A stretch of DNA of 64,000 nt from Epiperipatus broadwayi (GCA_028023455.1 JAQFVV010006829.1:124001-188000), one strand, 5' to 3'. Counted from the first letter of the stretch, positions 12,840-23,250 are shown. Program-made: numbers and translations. The notes: a model not told the origin generated them from the letters alone.

Positions 12840-13860
12840 GTGGATGTATTTCATCATCATCATCATTATCAATCCACTGCAGAATGAAGGTCTCTCCAAG
12901 TTCGATCCATCTTCTCTGATCTCTAGTCTCTCTTCTCCACATCATCCCTGCACCCTTTCTTATTTCATTCTAACATGTGGTCTGTTTCTGGGTCTTTTAC
13001 AATCTCTTGAAATCCAGTTTAAGATTTCAATTGTCCATCTATTATCATCTGTTCTAGCAATATATCCAATCCAAATAGTTATTGCAAATCTCATATATAG
13101 TATTGTTTGTTTGTTTGTTTGTTTTTTGCAAAAATCCTCATTTATTTAAATATTCATTATCATAAAAAATCATTGACTTAATACCCATAGATATAGAATG
13201 TCTTTTTCATCAACTCCATTTTATTCATCTTTTGATATAGTATGGAGTGCTATGGAGTTTATTTTTTATGTGTGTGTGCTTACATAATATCAAAAAATAG
13301 AGTTTATAGTACATGGTCACAATTTCTTCAGCACATATGGACAAACAGTTATAACTTTTCTTCCACAACTTTTTGTAATAACATTCCTATCCAATTCACA
13401 TTTTTGTATAAATTTTTCCTCGAAACCTTTTCCCATCTAGCTAATTCTCAACTGTTTTTATGGTGTGTTTTTTTAAATGTCAAAATTCTTCTCGCTAAAT
13501 TTTTATCATTGTCCATGTTTCACATCCATATAACATATCTATAAAATACATCCAGTTTTTTATTTTGTAATCGATCAGTCTACAATCATTAATGATTTAA
13601 TCTACAATACTACCTATTCTTATTTCGATTTCTTCCATTTTCCTAAGCTATATGTATGCATAATCCATACTTCTTTGTATTCTAATTTAGTAGCTTTGAT
13701 GTTTATTTCAGTGTTTTCTTCTTTTTCATCAATGATGACTAGTTTTATATGTATTTTAACTTATTTATTTTCATTCTGTTGATGTTTCTTTGAACTTTTT
13801 TTTTGTCTCATCCATTGCTATTTTCAGATGAGTTTTGAATACTTGGAAATTGTATTTTTT
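12840..13860 (-). mobile_element. RTE-type LINE fragment, 3' part of ORF2
   Basis: Reverse-strand translation gives YGCETWTM (13512-13535), then a 'WIGYIARTDDNRWT' segment and a C-terminal 'RDQRRWIELGETF' tail just before the 3' end at 12840, where an ATG/ATC microsatellite tail begins. YGCETWT, WxGHxAR and a terminal W(K/R)xLGE(A/T)F order are typical of the C-terminus of RTE-like endonuclease-reverse transcriptases. Stops and frameshifts are frequent, and sequence at 13095-13245 that does not belong to the LINE splits it. A dead 5'-truncated copy. Confidence 0.75.
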
Positions 13861-14694
13861 CTTTTATGCTTTTTCAATTTCAAACTAGTGGTTTTGAATT
13901 AAATCAATTGTTTTGCCATTTCCCCCTCAATCTTAACTCTAACCCTATGGATGTGATCTCCTAGAATTATTATGATCAGCATTTTCATCTGTTATATGCA
14001 TCATAAAAAAATTATGATTGGTCATAGAATGTTCTTTTTTTGTTTTTGTTTTAGAGAATATATTGTGTTTATCATCATCATCATTGTTTTAACCATCAAA
14101 CCACTATAGAATGAAAGTTACTCCAAGTTTAATCAGTTTCTTCAATTCTTAGCTTCTCATTTCCATATTTCTCTAACAAACTTCTTATCTATTTATCTCA
14201 CATACAGACTATTTCTAGGTTTTTTTTCAATCTCTTAGGATTCAGTTTAAGCCTTCAACTGTCCATTTATTGTCAGCTCTTCTAGCAGCATGTCTAGTCA
14301 ATGCCCAGTTCCACCTTTTAGTTTTTTTAGTCATATCACTAACACCAGTTTGTTATGTCATCCAAGTATTTTGTTCTTAATCTTTCCTTATTATTTCCTA
14401 CTATGCCTCTCTCCAAACTTTGTGTGGTGGGATCTGAATTCTTTGTGTTGCATTTCTGTTAAATGCCCAAGACTTGGATTCATACATAAGAAATGTATAA
14501 TCACATAAATTAAAAACGTCTATTTCAAACGTGGACATTTTTTTTCACTACTAGGTTATTTTTACTAATAGCACTCCATACTATATCAAAAGATGAATAA
14601 AATGGAGTTGATGAAAAAGACATTATATATCTATGGGTGTTAAGTCAATGGTTTTTTATGATAATGAATATTTAAGTAAATGAGGATTTTTGCA
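13128..14694. repeat. Inverted-repeat pair enclosing LINE debris
   Basis: The left arm at 13128-13251 and right arm at 14567-14694 are near-identical in inverted orientation. Both contain the unit 'tgcaaaaatcctcattta', 'aaaatcattgacttaa', 'tttttcatcaactccatttt' and 'atatagtatggagtgct'. The 1.3-kb interior holds RTE fragments. This could be a foldback transposon that took insertions, or an inverted duplication. Confidence 0.75.
14070..14510 (-). mobile_element. RTE-type LINE fragment, second copy
   Basis: The reverse-strand frame reads 'WNWALTRHAARRADNKWTVE' (around 14240-14310), the WAGHVAR-like C-terminal motif. It then shows an 'ELKKLIKLGVTFIL' tail and an ATG/ATC-rich end near 14070. Broken by stop codons. 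It shares the family of the copy at 12840-13860. Confidence 0.75.
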
Positions 14695-14709
14695 TAAATA
14701 AGTAAATCC

Positions 14710-15640
14710 TGCTTTCTTGGAACTTTGTCTTTATTAGAACTATTTATTTACTATATGGCCAGTCACTCGAGAAGTTGAGTTATATTTAAGAATTAAAGAG
14801 ATCTATCATTGGATCAAATAGAGATTTTTTTTCTGTTTCTCTGCTGGAAATCAAGTTAAAACTCTTCCGTTCCCATTCCTGAATACATCTTTCATCATTA
14901 TTTTTGGACCATATGTGTGACTGCTGTATGTTCCTGAATAAAACTCCATCTATCTCCTGTAAAACAAGTTATTTATTTAAAGATTAAACATCTATTATTC
15001 GAAAATCATGTGACATTCTAGAAACAAAATGATTGGGTGAGCTTTTATCTAGAAACTGTTAGATCTAGACATCATCATGTTACAACTGCACTAAACTGCA
15101 TAGAGTATTAGAACTATTTATGGTTCTATTTAGAAAGATCCAAGAGTTTCTAGTGTAAATAATGATTTTTCCATCAAAGTCTTATTTAAAAAGTTGAAAA
15201 TTAAATTATGAAACTAATCAAATCAACTATTCATGACTATTAAGTCTTTAAAAAATTCAGTTCACACTATACTTGAATTCTGGTAAACACCTATGGATGG
15301 ATTGATTCATTTGATATAAATTCACTTTTGACAATGCTCTTGGATAATCTATAAGAATTGATGCAGTGGTATTTTGTGGCTCAAGATGTATGGAACACAC
15401 CTTGGCTCTATCGCTCAAATTTCTTATATACCCATGAGCAATATTCTCACTCTAATGGCTTTATTTAAGCAACCTCATTGCTCACAATTTTGGAACAGGG
15501 ATCTTATAAACCCAAAGTACTGTTAATTAATGTGTGCAACCTTTTAATCTATTGATTATATCTTTCATTACTTTTTTTATCTTTGTCTTTTTTTCTGTTT
15601 TGCTTTGTTTTATTCTATTTGTTTGTTTATTTATTTATTT
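14710..15640. other. AT-rich sequence with one SINE remnant
   Basis: A sense SINE piece lies at about 15358-15450 ('gatgcagtggtattttgtgg', then 'tggctctatcgctcaaattt'). Nothing else recognisable. Confidence 0.5.
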
Positions 15641-16245
15641 TTATCAATGTCTTTAATATAATTGAAAGACAGCAGTAATACTGACCGATGTTAGTTGGCA
15701 GTTTAAAAAATATGGACTGGTTTATTGCTCGGGAATTTATAAGAAGTTTGACAATGCAATCCTTGGACTTTGGGTTCCAGAGTTTGCCACTGCGATCCAT
15801 GGACTTTGGGTTCCAGAGTTTGCCACTGTATAACTGCACTAAACTATGCAACTGCAAATAATAAAATGGTTTAATATTCAGAAGTGCATAAGAAGTTTGA
15901 ATACTAGGAGTGTTAGATTGAACCATGATGTATGGACTTTGGATTCTAGGGTCTGACACTTTACCATTGTGCTAAAACACACAGGTCATAATAATTGAAT
16001 GATTTATTGCTCCAGAGTTGATAAGGCATTCAAATACTGAAAGTATCAGGCTGAGCCATAGTTCACAGACTTTAGGCTCTAGGATCCATTATTCTACTAT
16101 TGTATTAAACTACGTAGGTTAAAATAATCAAATAATATATTTCATAGGAATTTCTAAAAAGTTTGGGTACCCAACAAAGACATTCTAAACCATGATCCAT
16201 GAACCTTTATCATGCACAAAATTACACAGAGCTTAATAGTCATTG
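15640..16245 (-). repeat. Short tandem array of tRNA-derived SINEs
   Basis: Three to four reversed SINE units follow one another. Each has 'tttattgctc', 'ataagaagttt', 'ccatggactttgggttccag' and 'ccactgtataactgcacta' or variants. A 36-bp piece ('gatccatggactttggg...') is duplicated in place at about 15757-15828. Units diverge substantially. The array ends beside the last exon-like segment of the minus-strand gene at 16247. Confidence 0.7.
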
Positions 16246-16246
16246 A

Positions 16247-16462
16247 TTATAGTCCTATCAACATATTAACAACACAAAACATAATTTCGATGTATATGGG
16301 GAATACTGTGATGAAAATGATACGAATAAACAGATCGTGATGAGTCTCATGACCAAAGGTTAACATTGATTTGGCTGCAACTGATAGTGCATATGCAGTT
16401 GAACATAAAATTAATGACAGACTCATGCTGTTTAGGAGCTTAATCTGTCCATTTTGACACAT
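16247..16462 (-). CDS. Candidate terminal exon, membrane-like protein
   Basis: An open reverse-strand frame ending in TAA at 16247 encodes a hydrophobic stretch, LFIRIIFITVFPIYIEIMF, preceded by GHETHHD. It could be the last exon of the gene whose other pieces lie upstream. Two acceptors would join it in phase to the exon ending at 16696: one at 16380 ('gcactatcag' then TTGCAGCC) and one at 16374. The frame upstream of these to 16462 may be intron. A competing acceptor at 16549 has a better pyrimidine tract but runs into a stop (TGA) after about 27 codons. I do not recognise the family. A transmembrane-5-like segment of a seven-helix receptor is one weak idea. Confidence 0.35.
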   Translation of the reverse strand: MCQNGQIKLLNSMSLSLILCSTAYALSVAAKSMLTFGHETHHDLFIRIIFITVFPIYIEIMFCVVNMLIGL

Positions 16463-16695
16463 GTACTTCTCATGACCCTATTTTTTTAATGTTAATTTCC
16501 CAGGCAACAACAATGCAGAAAATGTGAAAATTTTCACAAGCTGTAGACACTAATAAACCAAGTATGAAAGTTAGATTAAAAAAAAAGAGATTTAAATATA
16601 TATGTAATGAAAGTTTTCAGTTAGTAGGTTTAACAATCAAGATTTTTTGTATAGGTAAACAGAATCTGCCTCAATAATGTTAATTTAACACTTAC

Positions 16696-16784
16696 CTATA
16701 ACTAAAGGTACTACCATTCCCAAATAGTAAATCAACAACTTTATTTTTTGTGCAGGGTTAGATAGAAGTGAGGCGAAAGACGCA
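16696..16784 (-). CDS. Strong internal exon candidate, one membrane helix
   Basis: An 89-nt segment bounded by 'ttatttttgtcag' (acceptor) and 'GTAAGTG' (donor). Only one of three frames is open: one leading base, 29 codons, one trailing base. It encodes ASFASLLSNPAQK followed by IKLLIYYLGMVVPLVI, a plausible transmembrane helix entered from a basic loop. Splice strength, single open frame and hydrophobic pattern together argue for a real exon. Its phase joins the segment at 16852-17044 upstream (67-nt intron) and either downstream option. Family not recognised. Confidence 0.55.
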
Positions 16785-16851
16785 CTGACAAAAATAAAAA
16801 ACTTGAAAAAAATATATAAAATGATATAAATGTTAAGCCATTAATTTCCAC

Positions 16852-17044
16852 CAGTAGTGTTTGGGACTGCCAGGACAGTTCGTTAAGCTACTTAAATTTT
16901 CAAATGTCTTATTTTGGATTTTCCAAAATAGGAAGTAAATAATTGTAGATTTTATTTCAGAATAATATATATTAATAGTTGTTGCCCTCCCCAAATTTTT
17001 TGATATTTTCGTTTTAAAACAAATTAAAAATTTTAAGCAATCAA
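16852..17044 (-). CDS. Possible internal exon, phase-compatible
   Basis: An open 193-nt segment (2 bases, 63 codons, 2 bases) after an acceptor at 17045 ('tatttgacag', preceded by the pyrimidine run 'tgtctctttcc'). It ends at a weak donor, CTG|GTGGAA. Its entry phase matches the exon ending at 17832, and its exit phase matches the exon starting at 16784. The residues (starting V-D-C-L-K-F, ending C-P-G-S-P-K-H-Y) are compositionally ordinary for AT-rich DNA. The weak donor and short intron make it the least certain internal exon. Confidence 0.3.
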
Positions 17045-17419
17045 CTGTCAAATATTAATACCCTCAAATGAAGAGCAATGGAAAGAGACAGGGAAAGATA
17101 TATAAGTAAAACTGTCCCCATATTAGCTTAGAAAATGAATTATTTAGCTAACAAACTTTAATCATTCATCTGAACCTATAAAAGAAATTAAAAGATCAGA
17201 TTTCACATAAAAATCATAACGTATCAGAGGACATAAGTTGTCTTATTCTTCTCATGAGTTTTCTTACTTTAAAGAAATAAAAAAAATTATTTTTAAAATT
17301 TTGTGTTTAATAAAATAATATAAGATGAAAGATGAAGAAAAGTTATCTTTTCGAATTTAATTCACTAATAATTGTTACTAATATTTATAACTAAATTAAT
17401 TACCATTAATCCTTTTATT

Positions 17420-17535
17420 ACTGTCTTCTGTCACATAGATTAGTACAGGGTCTACATGTTAGTCAGGAATGTCTCATACCATTATGACTGTGATAACAGG
17501 AATGTATAATCGGGTAAACCACATTTCTACCCTTT
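17420..17535. repeat. Dispersed repeat shared with 63105-63205
   Basis: Shares 'ctgtcttctgtcacatagat', 'cctcataccattggcc'-like and 'tgtgacagtaga'-like segments with 63105-63205. Probably an intronic SINE or MITE relic. Confidence 0.5.
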
Positions 17536-17831
17536 AGTTGTATGCAATTACTTTTTAAATCTACTTTTGAGAATAATATTTTGTAGAAATCTTGCAAAAA
17601 AAAATTATATTAAAATTCAGGCATTTATATTTTTAAGATAAGACAAAATTCTATGATTCATTGAATAACTACAATTTAAACCACAATTATCAAACTTTCT
17701 AGAGATTGTTGTATCATTTCTAGCACACATACAAACTTTAAACTCAATTAAAAATTAATATGTTTATTTTTTAGTATTACATATATAATATTATTAGTCC
17801 ATTTTATATCTCTTTTTTCCATATATATTAC

Positions 17832-17921
17832 CTTTTATGTATTCTGGGGTAGGAATGCTCTGATAATTAATATATTTCTCAAGAATGGTAACAAAATTTA
17901 GGAGTTCAGAAATTTTGACAT
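17832..17921 (-). CDS. Strong internal exon candidate
   Basis: A 90-nt segment between a good acceptor ('aatttgattttccag') and an AAAG|GTAATA donor. Two of the three frames stop at once. The open one (2 bases, 29 codons, 1 base) encodes VKISELLNFVTILEKYINYQ followed by SIPTPEYIK, a helical, charged-hydrophobic pattern unlike translated AT-rich noise. Entry phase 1 does not fit directly with the exon at 19672-19744 (which exits in phase 0), so an exon in between is probably missing. Function unknown. The helix pattern could suit many folds, including GAIN-like domains, but I do not assert that. Confidence 0.55.
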
Positions 17922-17926
17922 CTGGA

Positions 17927-19671
17927 AAATCAAATTGTAGTGATTTGGTATTGATAAATGCAGAACAAATAAAAAAATGTGACTTGAGTCAACTGGAAAA
18001 TATTAATTCAGTATGAAATGCATCGGGGGGGGGGGGGGTAGTCGAAACGTCGGATTTCTTTTTCGTGATTATAGTCATAATAAATCAAGTTTTAAAAAGA
18101 AGGAGTTAGTTTGTTTTATTTCTATATTAGATATATATGAACTATTTTGAAAAGAAGAAGTGTGTGCTGGATATATTAAATTATTTGATATATCAGAAAA
18201 CATATACAGTATAATCAAAAATTAAAAAAAAATAATTATGCTGTTTTTCATACAATTTATAAGTAAATAATATAAAATATTATATCAACATTAATATAAA
18301 ATATTATATATTAGCGATATCTTAATAATCTTGATAATTTGTAATGTTTCATGAGGTAATAATGTAGACCAAACAACAAAAAAAAAGGCAAAATAGTAAA
18401 CGTTTTTATATTATCAACAAAAATGGAAATAAACGTAATCCATTCACTGATAGAATTATTTTTAGGAACTAAATTAAATAACTGAATTAGAAATGGGAAG
18501 GGGGGGGTGCGATTACATATTGCATATTAATTTTCCATCTGGATAAGTTACTTGTTTTCTAAATTGCCTATTTAAATGTTCTTTTTTGTTTGTTTATTTT
18601 TTTTATGCCTAATTGAACATCTGTTCCAATTCATCTTTAAATAATGCCACCGAATATACTACTAATTGCACGTGTATTATTATGTCAAAAAATTGGCAAC
18701 GGAAAGACTTTTGGCCATTGTTGTGTGAAGACGTATATTTTAAAATATACTATAATAGTTTGTAAATTCAAGATTTAAATTTGGATTAATTCTTTTATCA
18801 GATGATTTGAAAGTAAACTCTGACTGATTAACAGAAATATTTTATCCCACCCCACCCCAACTTGCAATAAATCACTTGTAAATTGAAGTATTTATTTTTA
18901 ATTAATGTGTAAACACATTTAAAACTATATACTTTTCATATTACAGCACGTGGGTGGGATAAAACGGGTTTGAAAAAATAAAGGATTAACTTCAAATTAT
19001 AAAAATAATTAACGTTCGATAAAATGCCTGATTCCATAAATAAAATTGAAGAATCTTAAGAATAAAAAAAGTTAGTTGATATTTTCTTTAAAATATCCTT
19101 TAAGTAGCCCACTGGAGAGCAAAATCCTCTCAAACAGCCCTCATTACGAAACCGTAATGCAGGGCAATGAACGTTCGTAAGGTATTCCCTCGTTGTTTTC
19201 TTATCTAGCAAGGACTATCTCATGTATGTAACACAAACACACACACATATATATATATTAATAAAAAATTCTGGAAGAAACTCTGCAATATTTAAAATGC
19301 GAACATATAAAACTAAATAATATATAACCAGTTTACCCTGTCCTGGGCAGCATTACTCAGGATGGCATACTTGCGATAACCTAACCATGGCTATTATTTA
19401 TTTTTATATATTGGTATTTCAAATATTGTGGAATTTATTCCAAAGTTACATATATATATATGAAAGTTCTTTTAAATATTATGGAATTTATCCCAGAGTT
19501 ATATATATATAGTATAGTGGTTGTCATGGCACTAATTAGTTTCAAATCCAAGTGGTATTTGGACATTTTTTCCACTAATTCTAGCCAACTAAACTAGCCA
19601 TCTAATAATTAGTCAGTAAATGAGTATCTAACTATTCTTAATTAGGAGATTAATAAAAAGTATTCACTTAC
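17927..19671. other. Probable intron with repeats
   Basis: AT-rich sequence with a 14-base G tract at 18025-18038 and a LINE-tail-like 'gtcgaaacgtcgg' just after it. A CpG-containing palindrome lies at about 19135-19170, and two approximate copies of 'tattccaaagttacatatat' lie at 19420-19510. A small SINE-like tRNA piece is near 19515-19600 ('tagtggttgtcatggc', 'gtttcaaatccaa'). Confidence 0.45.
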
Positions 19672-19744
19672 TGACAAGTGATTATCCACTTTTCCTCTGT
19701 AGATAGAGATTCTTTGTCTTGCAGTGAACTTCTTCATGCAAATT
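19672..19744 (-). CDS. Strong internal exon candidate
   Basis: A 73-nt segment between acceptor 'ccaatctttctgctcttag' and a perfect donor TCA|GTAAGTG. The only open frame (1 base plus 24 codons) starts ICMKKFTARQ and ends GKVDNHLS, rich in basic residues. Entry phase 2 fits the upstream piece ending at 20645, giving an arginine codon across the junction. No match to any repeat seen elsewhere in the window. Family not recognised. Confidence 0.55.
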
Positions 19745-20644
19745 CTAAGAGCAGAAAGATTGGAAGCATGTTCTTTAAATATTCAGACACATACCCCAGC
19801 AGTTATCTCACTTAAATAGATTTCATGTGAGCAAAAACCCTTTATTTATTAAAACATTGAGGATAAGATCTCAGTATAGACGTTTAAAAAATAAATGCTA
19901 TTTTAAAACTATCATGAGAATTAGGGTGGAAACACTCTAGTTGTTGGTAGTCATCCATTATGAATAGATTTCAGAATTATAATTAGCCACCCAAAAGAAG
20001 TAGGCATGATATCTTTTCTTCCCAAAGACTGATCCAAAAAAAAGTAAAAAGGGTTTTTTAGGAGGAGAAAAACCTTCTCTTTTTTTGGTGGGGTGATTGT
20101 CCTCCCCCTTCAAAATTTATTTTTTTATTTCCCCATTTTTTGTTTCTTTCATCACCCTCCCCCCCCCCCCTTTTCAATATAATCAACCAAAAAAAATTTT
20201 TTTTAATTTTAATTAAATAAAAATACCTTCTTGTAGGGGTTCATTTTTCTCCTCTATTTTTGGGAGAGAGAGGTGGATTAAAAATTAAATGGGAAGTTAG
20301 GGTGTTGGCAGATGAATTAATTGTATTTTAAAAATGATGAAATAGCAGTTGTCTCACAAAGGTTTTTTTTAACTTGTGTAGTTTAGTATATGTGACAGAT
20401 TTGGGCATTAAAAGTCTGTGGATAACAGCTTGATTGTACTACTGATAACATTCAAATGTCATATGACCTCCCAAGCAACAAATCTTTCAGTTACTTATTT
20501 AGAAAGCTTTTGGCAATAATCATCAAAAAGTAACTTTGTGCTGTATTGTATAACTTATACAACTCATTAACCATCGCCTGATTTTAATTTAGGTTTTAGT
20601 TCTGTTTTTCCAAAACATATACCATCAATATTGTGTGACCTTAC
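19745..20644. other. Probable intron, homopolymer-rich
   Basis: Contains a dense run of A, T, C and G homopolymers at about 20030-20290, including 12 C at 20159-20170. No coding frame seen. Confidence 0.45.
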
Positions 20645-20730
20645 CTTTTAGCAATGATGTCAAGACTATTCTGACTCGCAGTCCATAATTGGTTAATCTC
20701 CTTGTAATATAGTTCTTTTGTGCATTTCTT
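20645..20730 (-). CDS. Likely exon with strong donor, start uncertain
   Basis: Ends at a textbook donor AAAAG|GTAAGG. In the frame that joins the exon at 19672-19744 in phase, it encodes KELYYKEINQLWTASQNSL followed by DIIAK. This polar, helix-like sequence reads as protein. An in-frame TAG lies directly upstream (20731-20733), so the exon starts at or after 20730, but no pyrimidine-rich acceptor is visible there. A second frame is also open across this stretch and would enter the 17832-17921 exon in phase, so the assignment is not settled. Confidence 0.4.
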
Positions 20731-21139
20731 CTATCTCTGATCTGTATCACTTTGTTTATAATCAGTTATAGAAATTATAGTCACTTTTAATTTAAATTTG
20801 CGACTTATGTAATAACATATAAACTTTGTTACAAGTGTTTTACTAAAAAAAAAAGTTGAAAAAATACCTACAATTGTATATAGATTGAATTGTACCACCC
20901 CCCTAAACTAATATATAATTTTCTTCTTCTTCTTCCTTTCCTTATGTACTGACTTCTATATTTATATATCATACCCATTTCCAACTTTCTTAAAGACTTT
21001 AACAATACTATTTTTTATATCAAAACTTTAATCTTACAATTTCAACTGTCCTGCAGTCATCATCAGAGCTATAACATACAAATATATAATTATACAATTA
21101 ATACATTATTTTCATAATTATTGAATTATAATTGATTAC

Positions 21140-21310
21140 AATCATCATCATTTTAAACTATTATCAATCCATTGCAGGATGAATTTCTCTTAAAGTTTAA
21201 TCAACTTTCTCTGATCTCTAGTCTCTCTTCTTCACAGCACCCTAGCAGATTTCCTTATTTGACCCATCCATCTCACATGGAGTCTCTTTCTAGGTCTTTG
21301 AAAAAAATTA
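21140..21310 (-). mobile_element. RTE-type LINE 3' end
   Basis: The reverse-strand translation reads 'RPRKRLHVRWMGQIRKSARV', then 'RRETRDQRK' and 'EKFILQWID', with an ATG/ATC tail. It is the same C-terminal block as at 12840-13095. Confidence 0.7.
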
Positions 21311-21869
21311 TTTGGTTGATCCCTATAATAATACTTTAAAATAAAATAATTTTCTAAAACATTTCAATAAAAGCTATTATCGTGCTCTTTTTTTTTCTTT
21401 CTAATAAAGTAAAGAAATTGAAAAATTAGTTGTACAGGAAATCACATGACGTTTGAGCAATGGAAGTGATATATTACACTTAAGACAAATGATTTTCAGA
21501 AAGCATCATAATGTATATATAAAGAATGCCAGAAGGGGAACGGATAGCTTAAGACTAATTTAAATATTATTTTCCATTTTATCTGTAATAAATTTTAAAA
21601 AACGTGAAAGATTTTACTTTTTAAAACAAATAAATTGGTGCTGAAATTTAATTTTCAATTCTTAATTACTAAATTATCCAAAAATGAACACCAAAAGTAT
21701 ATGCTTTGATCATGGCTATACTTTAAAGAGATCTTTCTATTCATAACAAGGGCAGAGATTTTGAGATCTTACGTTTTTTTTTTTTTGTTATCCATATTAG
21801 ATCAGAAATAGATATTTATGAAATATATGGGTGAGAAAATTCAGTATTATTGAAAAAAATTAAGAGGCT

Positions 21870-22090
21870 AATGGACGTATTGCTAGAAGAAATAATAATT
21901 AATGGTCGATTAAAATCGCAAACCGGATACCAATAGATTGTAAAAGACCCGTAAAGAGACCACATATGAGATGGATGGATGAATTAAAAAAGTTTGCTAA
22001 TGTGTTGTACAGAAGAGAGGCTAGAGATCAGAGAAATTGAATTAAACTTGAAGAGAACTTCATCCTGAAGTGGCTCAATATTGGTTTAAA
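21870..22090 (+). mobile_element. RTE-type LINE 3' end, plus strand
   Basis: Translates as 'RIARRNNN', then 'RPVKRPHMRWMDELKKFANV', 'RREARDQRN' and 'EENFILKWL', the RTE C-terminal block. Faces the copy at 21140-21310 across 0.6 kb of AT-rich DNA. Confidence 0.75.
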
Positions 22091-22459
22091 ATCCAATAAA
22101 TGTTTACCAATAAAATACAAATTGCATACTTTTTTTTAATGAAAAAAACCATCTATGATTCACTAACTAAATATTTTTAACAATGATACGTTTAAACAGA
22201 GCAACATTCTTTGTCCAAACAGAAGCACTACAAGATAGATGAATAACATTATCTCAAAAACTTGTTATCTGGAGAAAATTACGAAGTATTACTACTACTT
22301 AAAGACCGTGTGATATAAGTATAAGCATATTCTATATTTTAAAGTCTATATATTGTTATTAATAAAAAAAATGTATCCATTATACAAAACTATATACATA
22401 CATATATAAACTATTTGTAAACATATATAAACTATTTGAAAGAGTTTCCATAAATGAAT

Positions 22460-23112
22460 AAGAGTATATACAAGCGCTTTAACACGATGGGTGAAGAAGC
22501 TGATAGTGGTAACAAAAACAATCAAAGTAAATTAATCCAGGCCTAGTACTTTCGAGGTTTCCCCCCTCATATTCATGGCTAAAATAGATTTTAAATCATT
22601 GCTGACATTGATAAATGATAATGTATGTATGCGTACACAAATTAACTTGTCCATTTTCGTGAAATAGAAAAACACGTGCCATGTCTATTGATCGCGTTAT
22701 CGTTGAAGATAAAATATGCTTTTTTAATCTTCCTTTTACAATCATTAGCTTCAGTGCACACTATTTTGAGGTTGGAGGGTTCGAACACATGACTGGCCTG
22801 CTTCTCATGTTCAAAAAATATTGATGTTATCGTTATTCTTTTTTACTCTTCTGTATGTATACATGTGCTGAACAACTCTATTATAGACAGTGACCTTGGT
22901 CTCCCCATAGTATGTGGCACTGCATCCAGCCTGAGGGTATGAAATGCTATATACGACTTGAGGGTGTTTGGGATGGATAGATTCTGCAGTCTGTTAGTAT
23001 TAGGGGGAGTGTGGAAGCCGACCTTAAATTCATTAGCTAAAGTTTTTATAAGCTGTTTAGATACTTTGGGGATGTAAGGGAGGGTGATTTGAGGTTTGAA
23101 AAATACTTCCAA
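22460..23112 (-). mobile_element. Penelope-like element remnant with GIY-YIG domain
   Basis: Reverse-strand frames together show the C-terminal end of a Penelope-like retroelement. First comes a pre-nuclease segment with LPYIPKVSKQLIKTL. Then VVYSISYPQ leads into GCSATYYGETKVTVYNRVVQ (around 22880-22935), the hallmark core of the GIY-YIG endonuclease in this class. After a further frameshift, EHEKQASHVFEPSN and CTEANDCKRKIKKAYF follow (about 22690-22800), with an expected downstream NRHGT segment. At least two frameshifts separate the blocks and the reverse transcriptase is missing, so the copy is dead and 5'-truncated. Its upstream edge meets an opposing RTE tail at 23140-23250. Confidence 0.8.
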
Positions 23113-23139
23113 ATTTGAGTCAAACTATTTAAAAATATA

Positions 23140-23250
23140 TAAGAACGTGTGCAGAGGTGATGTGGAGAAGAGGCTGGGAATTGGAGAGGATGTATTGAAC
23201 TTGAAAAGGCCTTCATTATGCAGTGGATTGATAATTGTTGATAATGAATT
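23140..23250 (+). mobile_element. RTE-type LINE 3' tail
   Basis: Contains 'gatgtggagaagaggctggg', then 'gaacttgaaaaggccttcat' and 'cagtggattgataattg', encoding an ELEKAFIMQWID-like terminus. Only the last ~110 bp survive. Confidence 0.65.

Noticed and set aside
12826-13149. Plus-strand 107-codon frame and the following 100-codon frame at 13242-13544
   Set aside because: Both are antisense shadows of the minus-strand RTE fragment; the minus frames carry the YGCETWT and IAR motifs.
19084-19205. Minus-strand frame with NEGCLRGFCSPVGYLKD, resembling a cysteine-rich inhibitor-type domain
   Set aside because: Part of the underlying DNA recurs near 45650, so it is probably a dispersed repeat, and only two cysteines near the motif fit the pattern.
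22480-22560. ATG with good context starting MGEEADSGNKNN, looking like a first exon on the plus strand
   Set aside because: It lies antisense within the 3' part of the Penelope-like remnant, and no downstream plus-strand exon follows.
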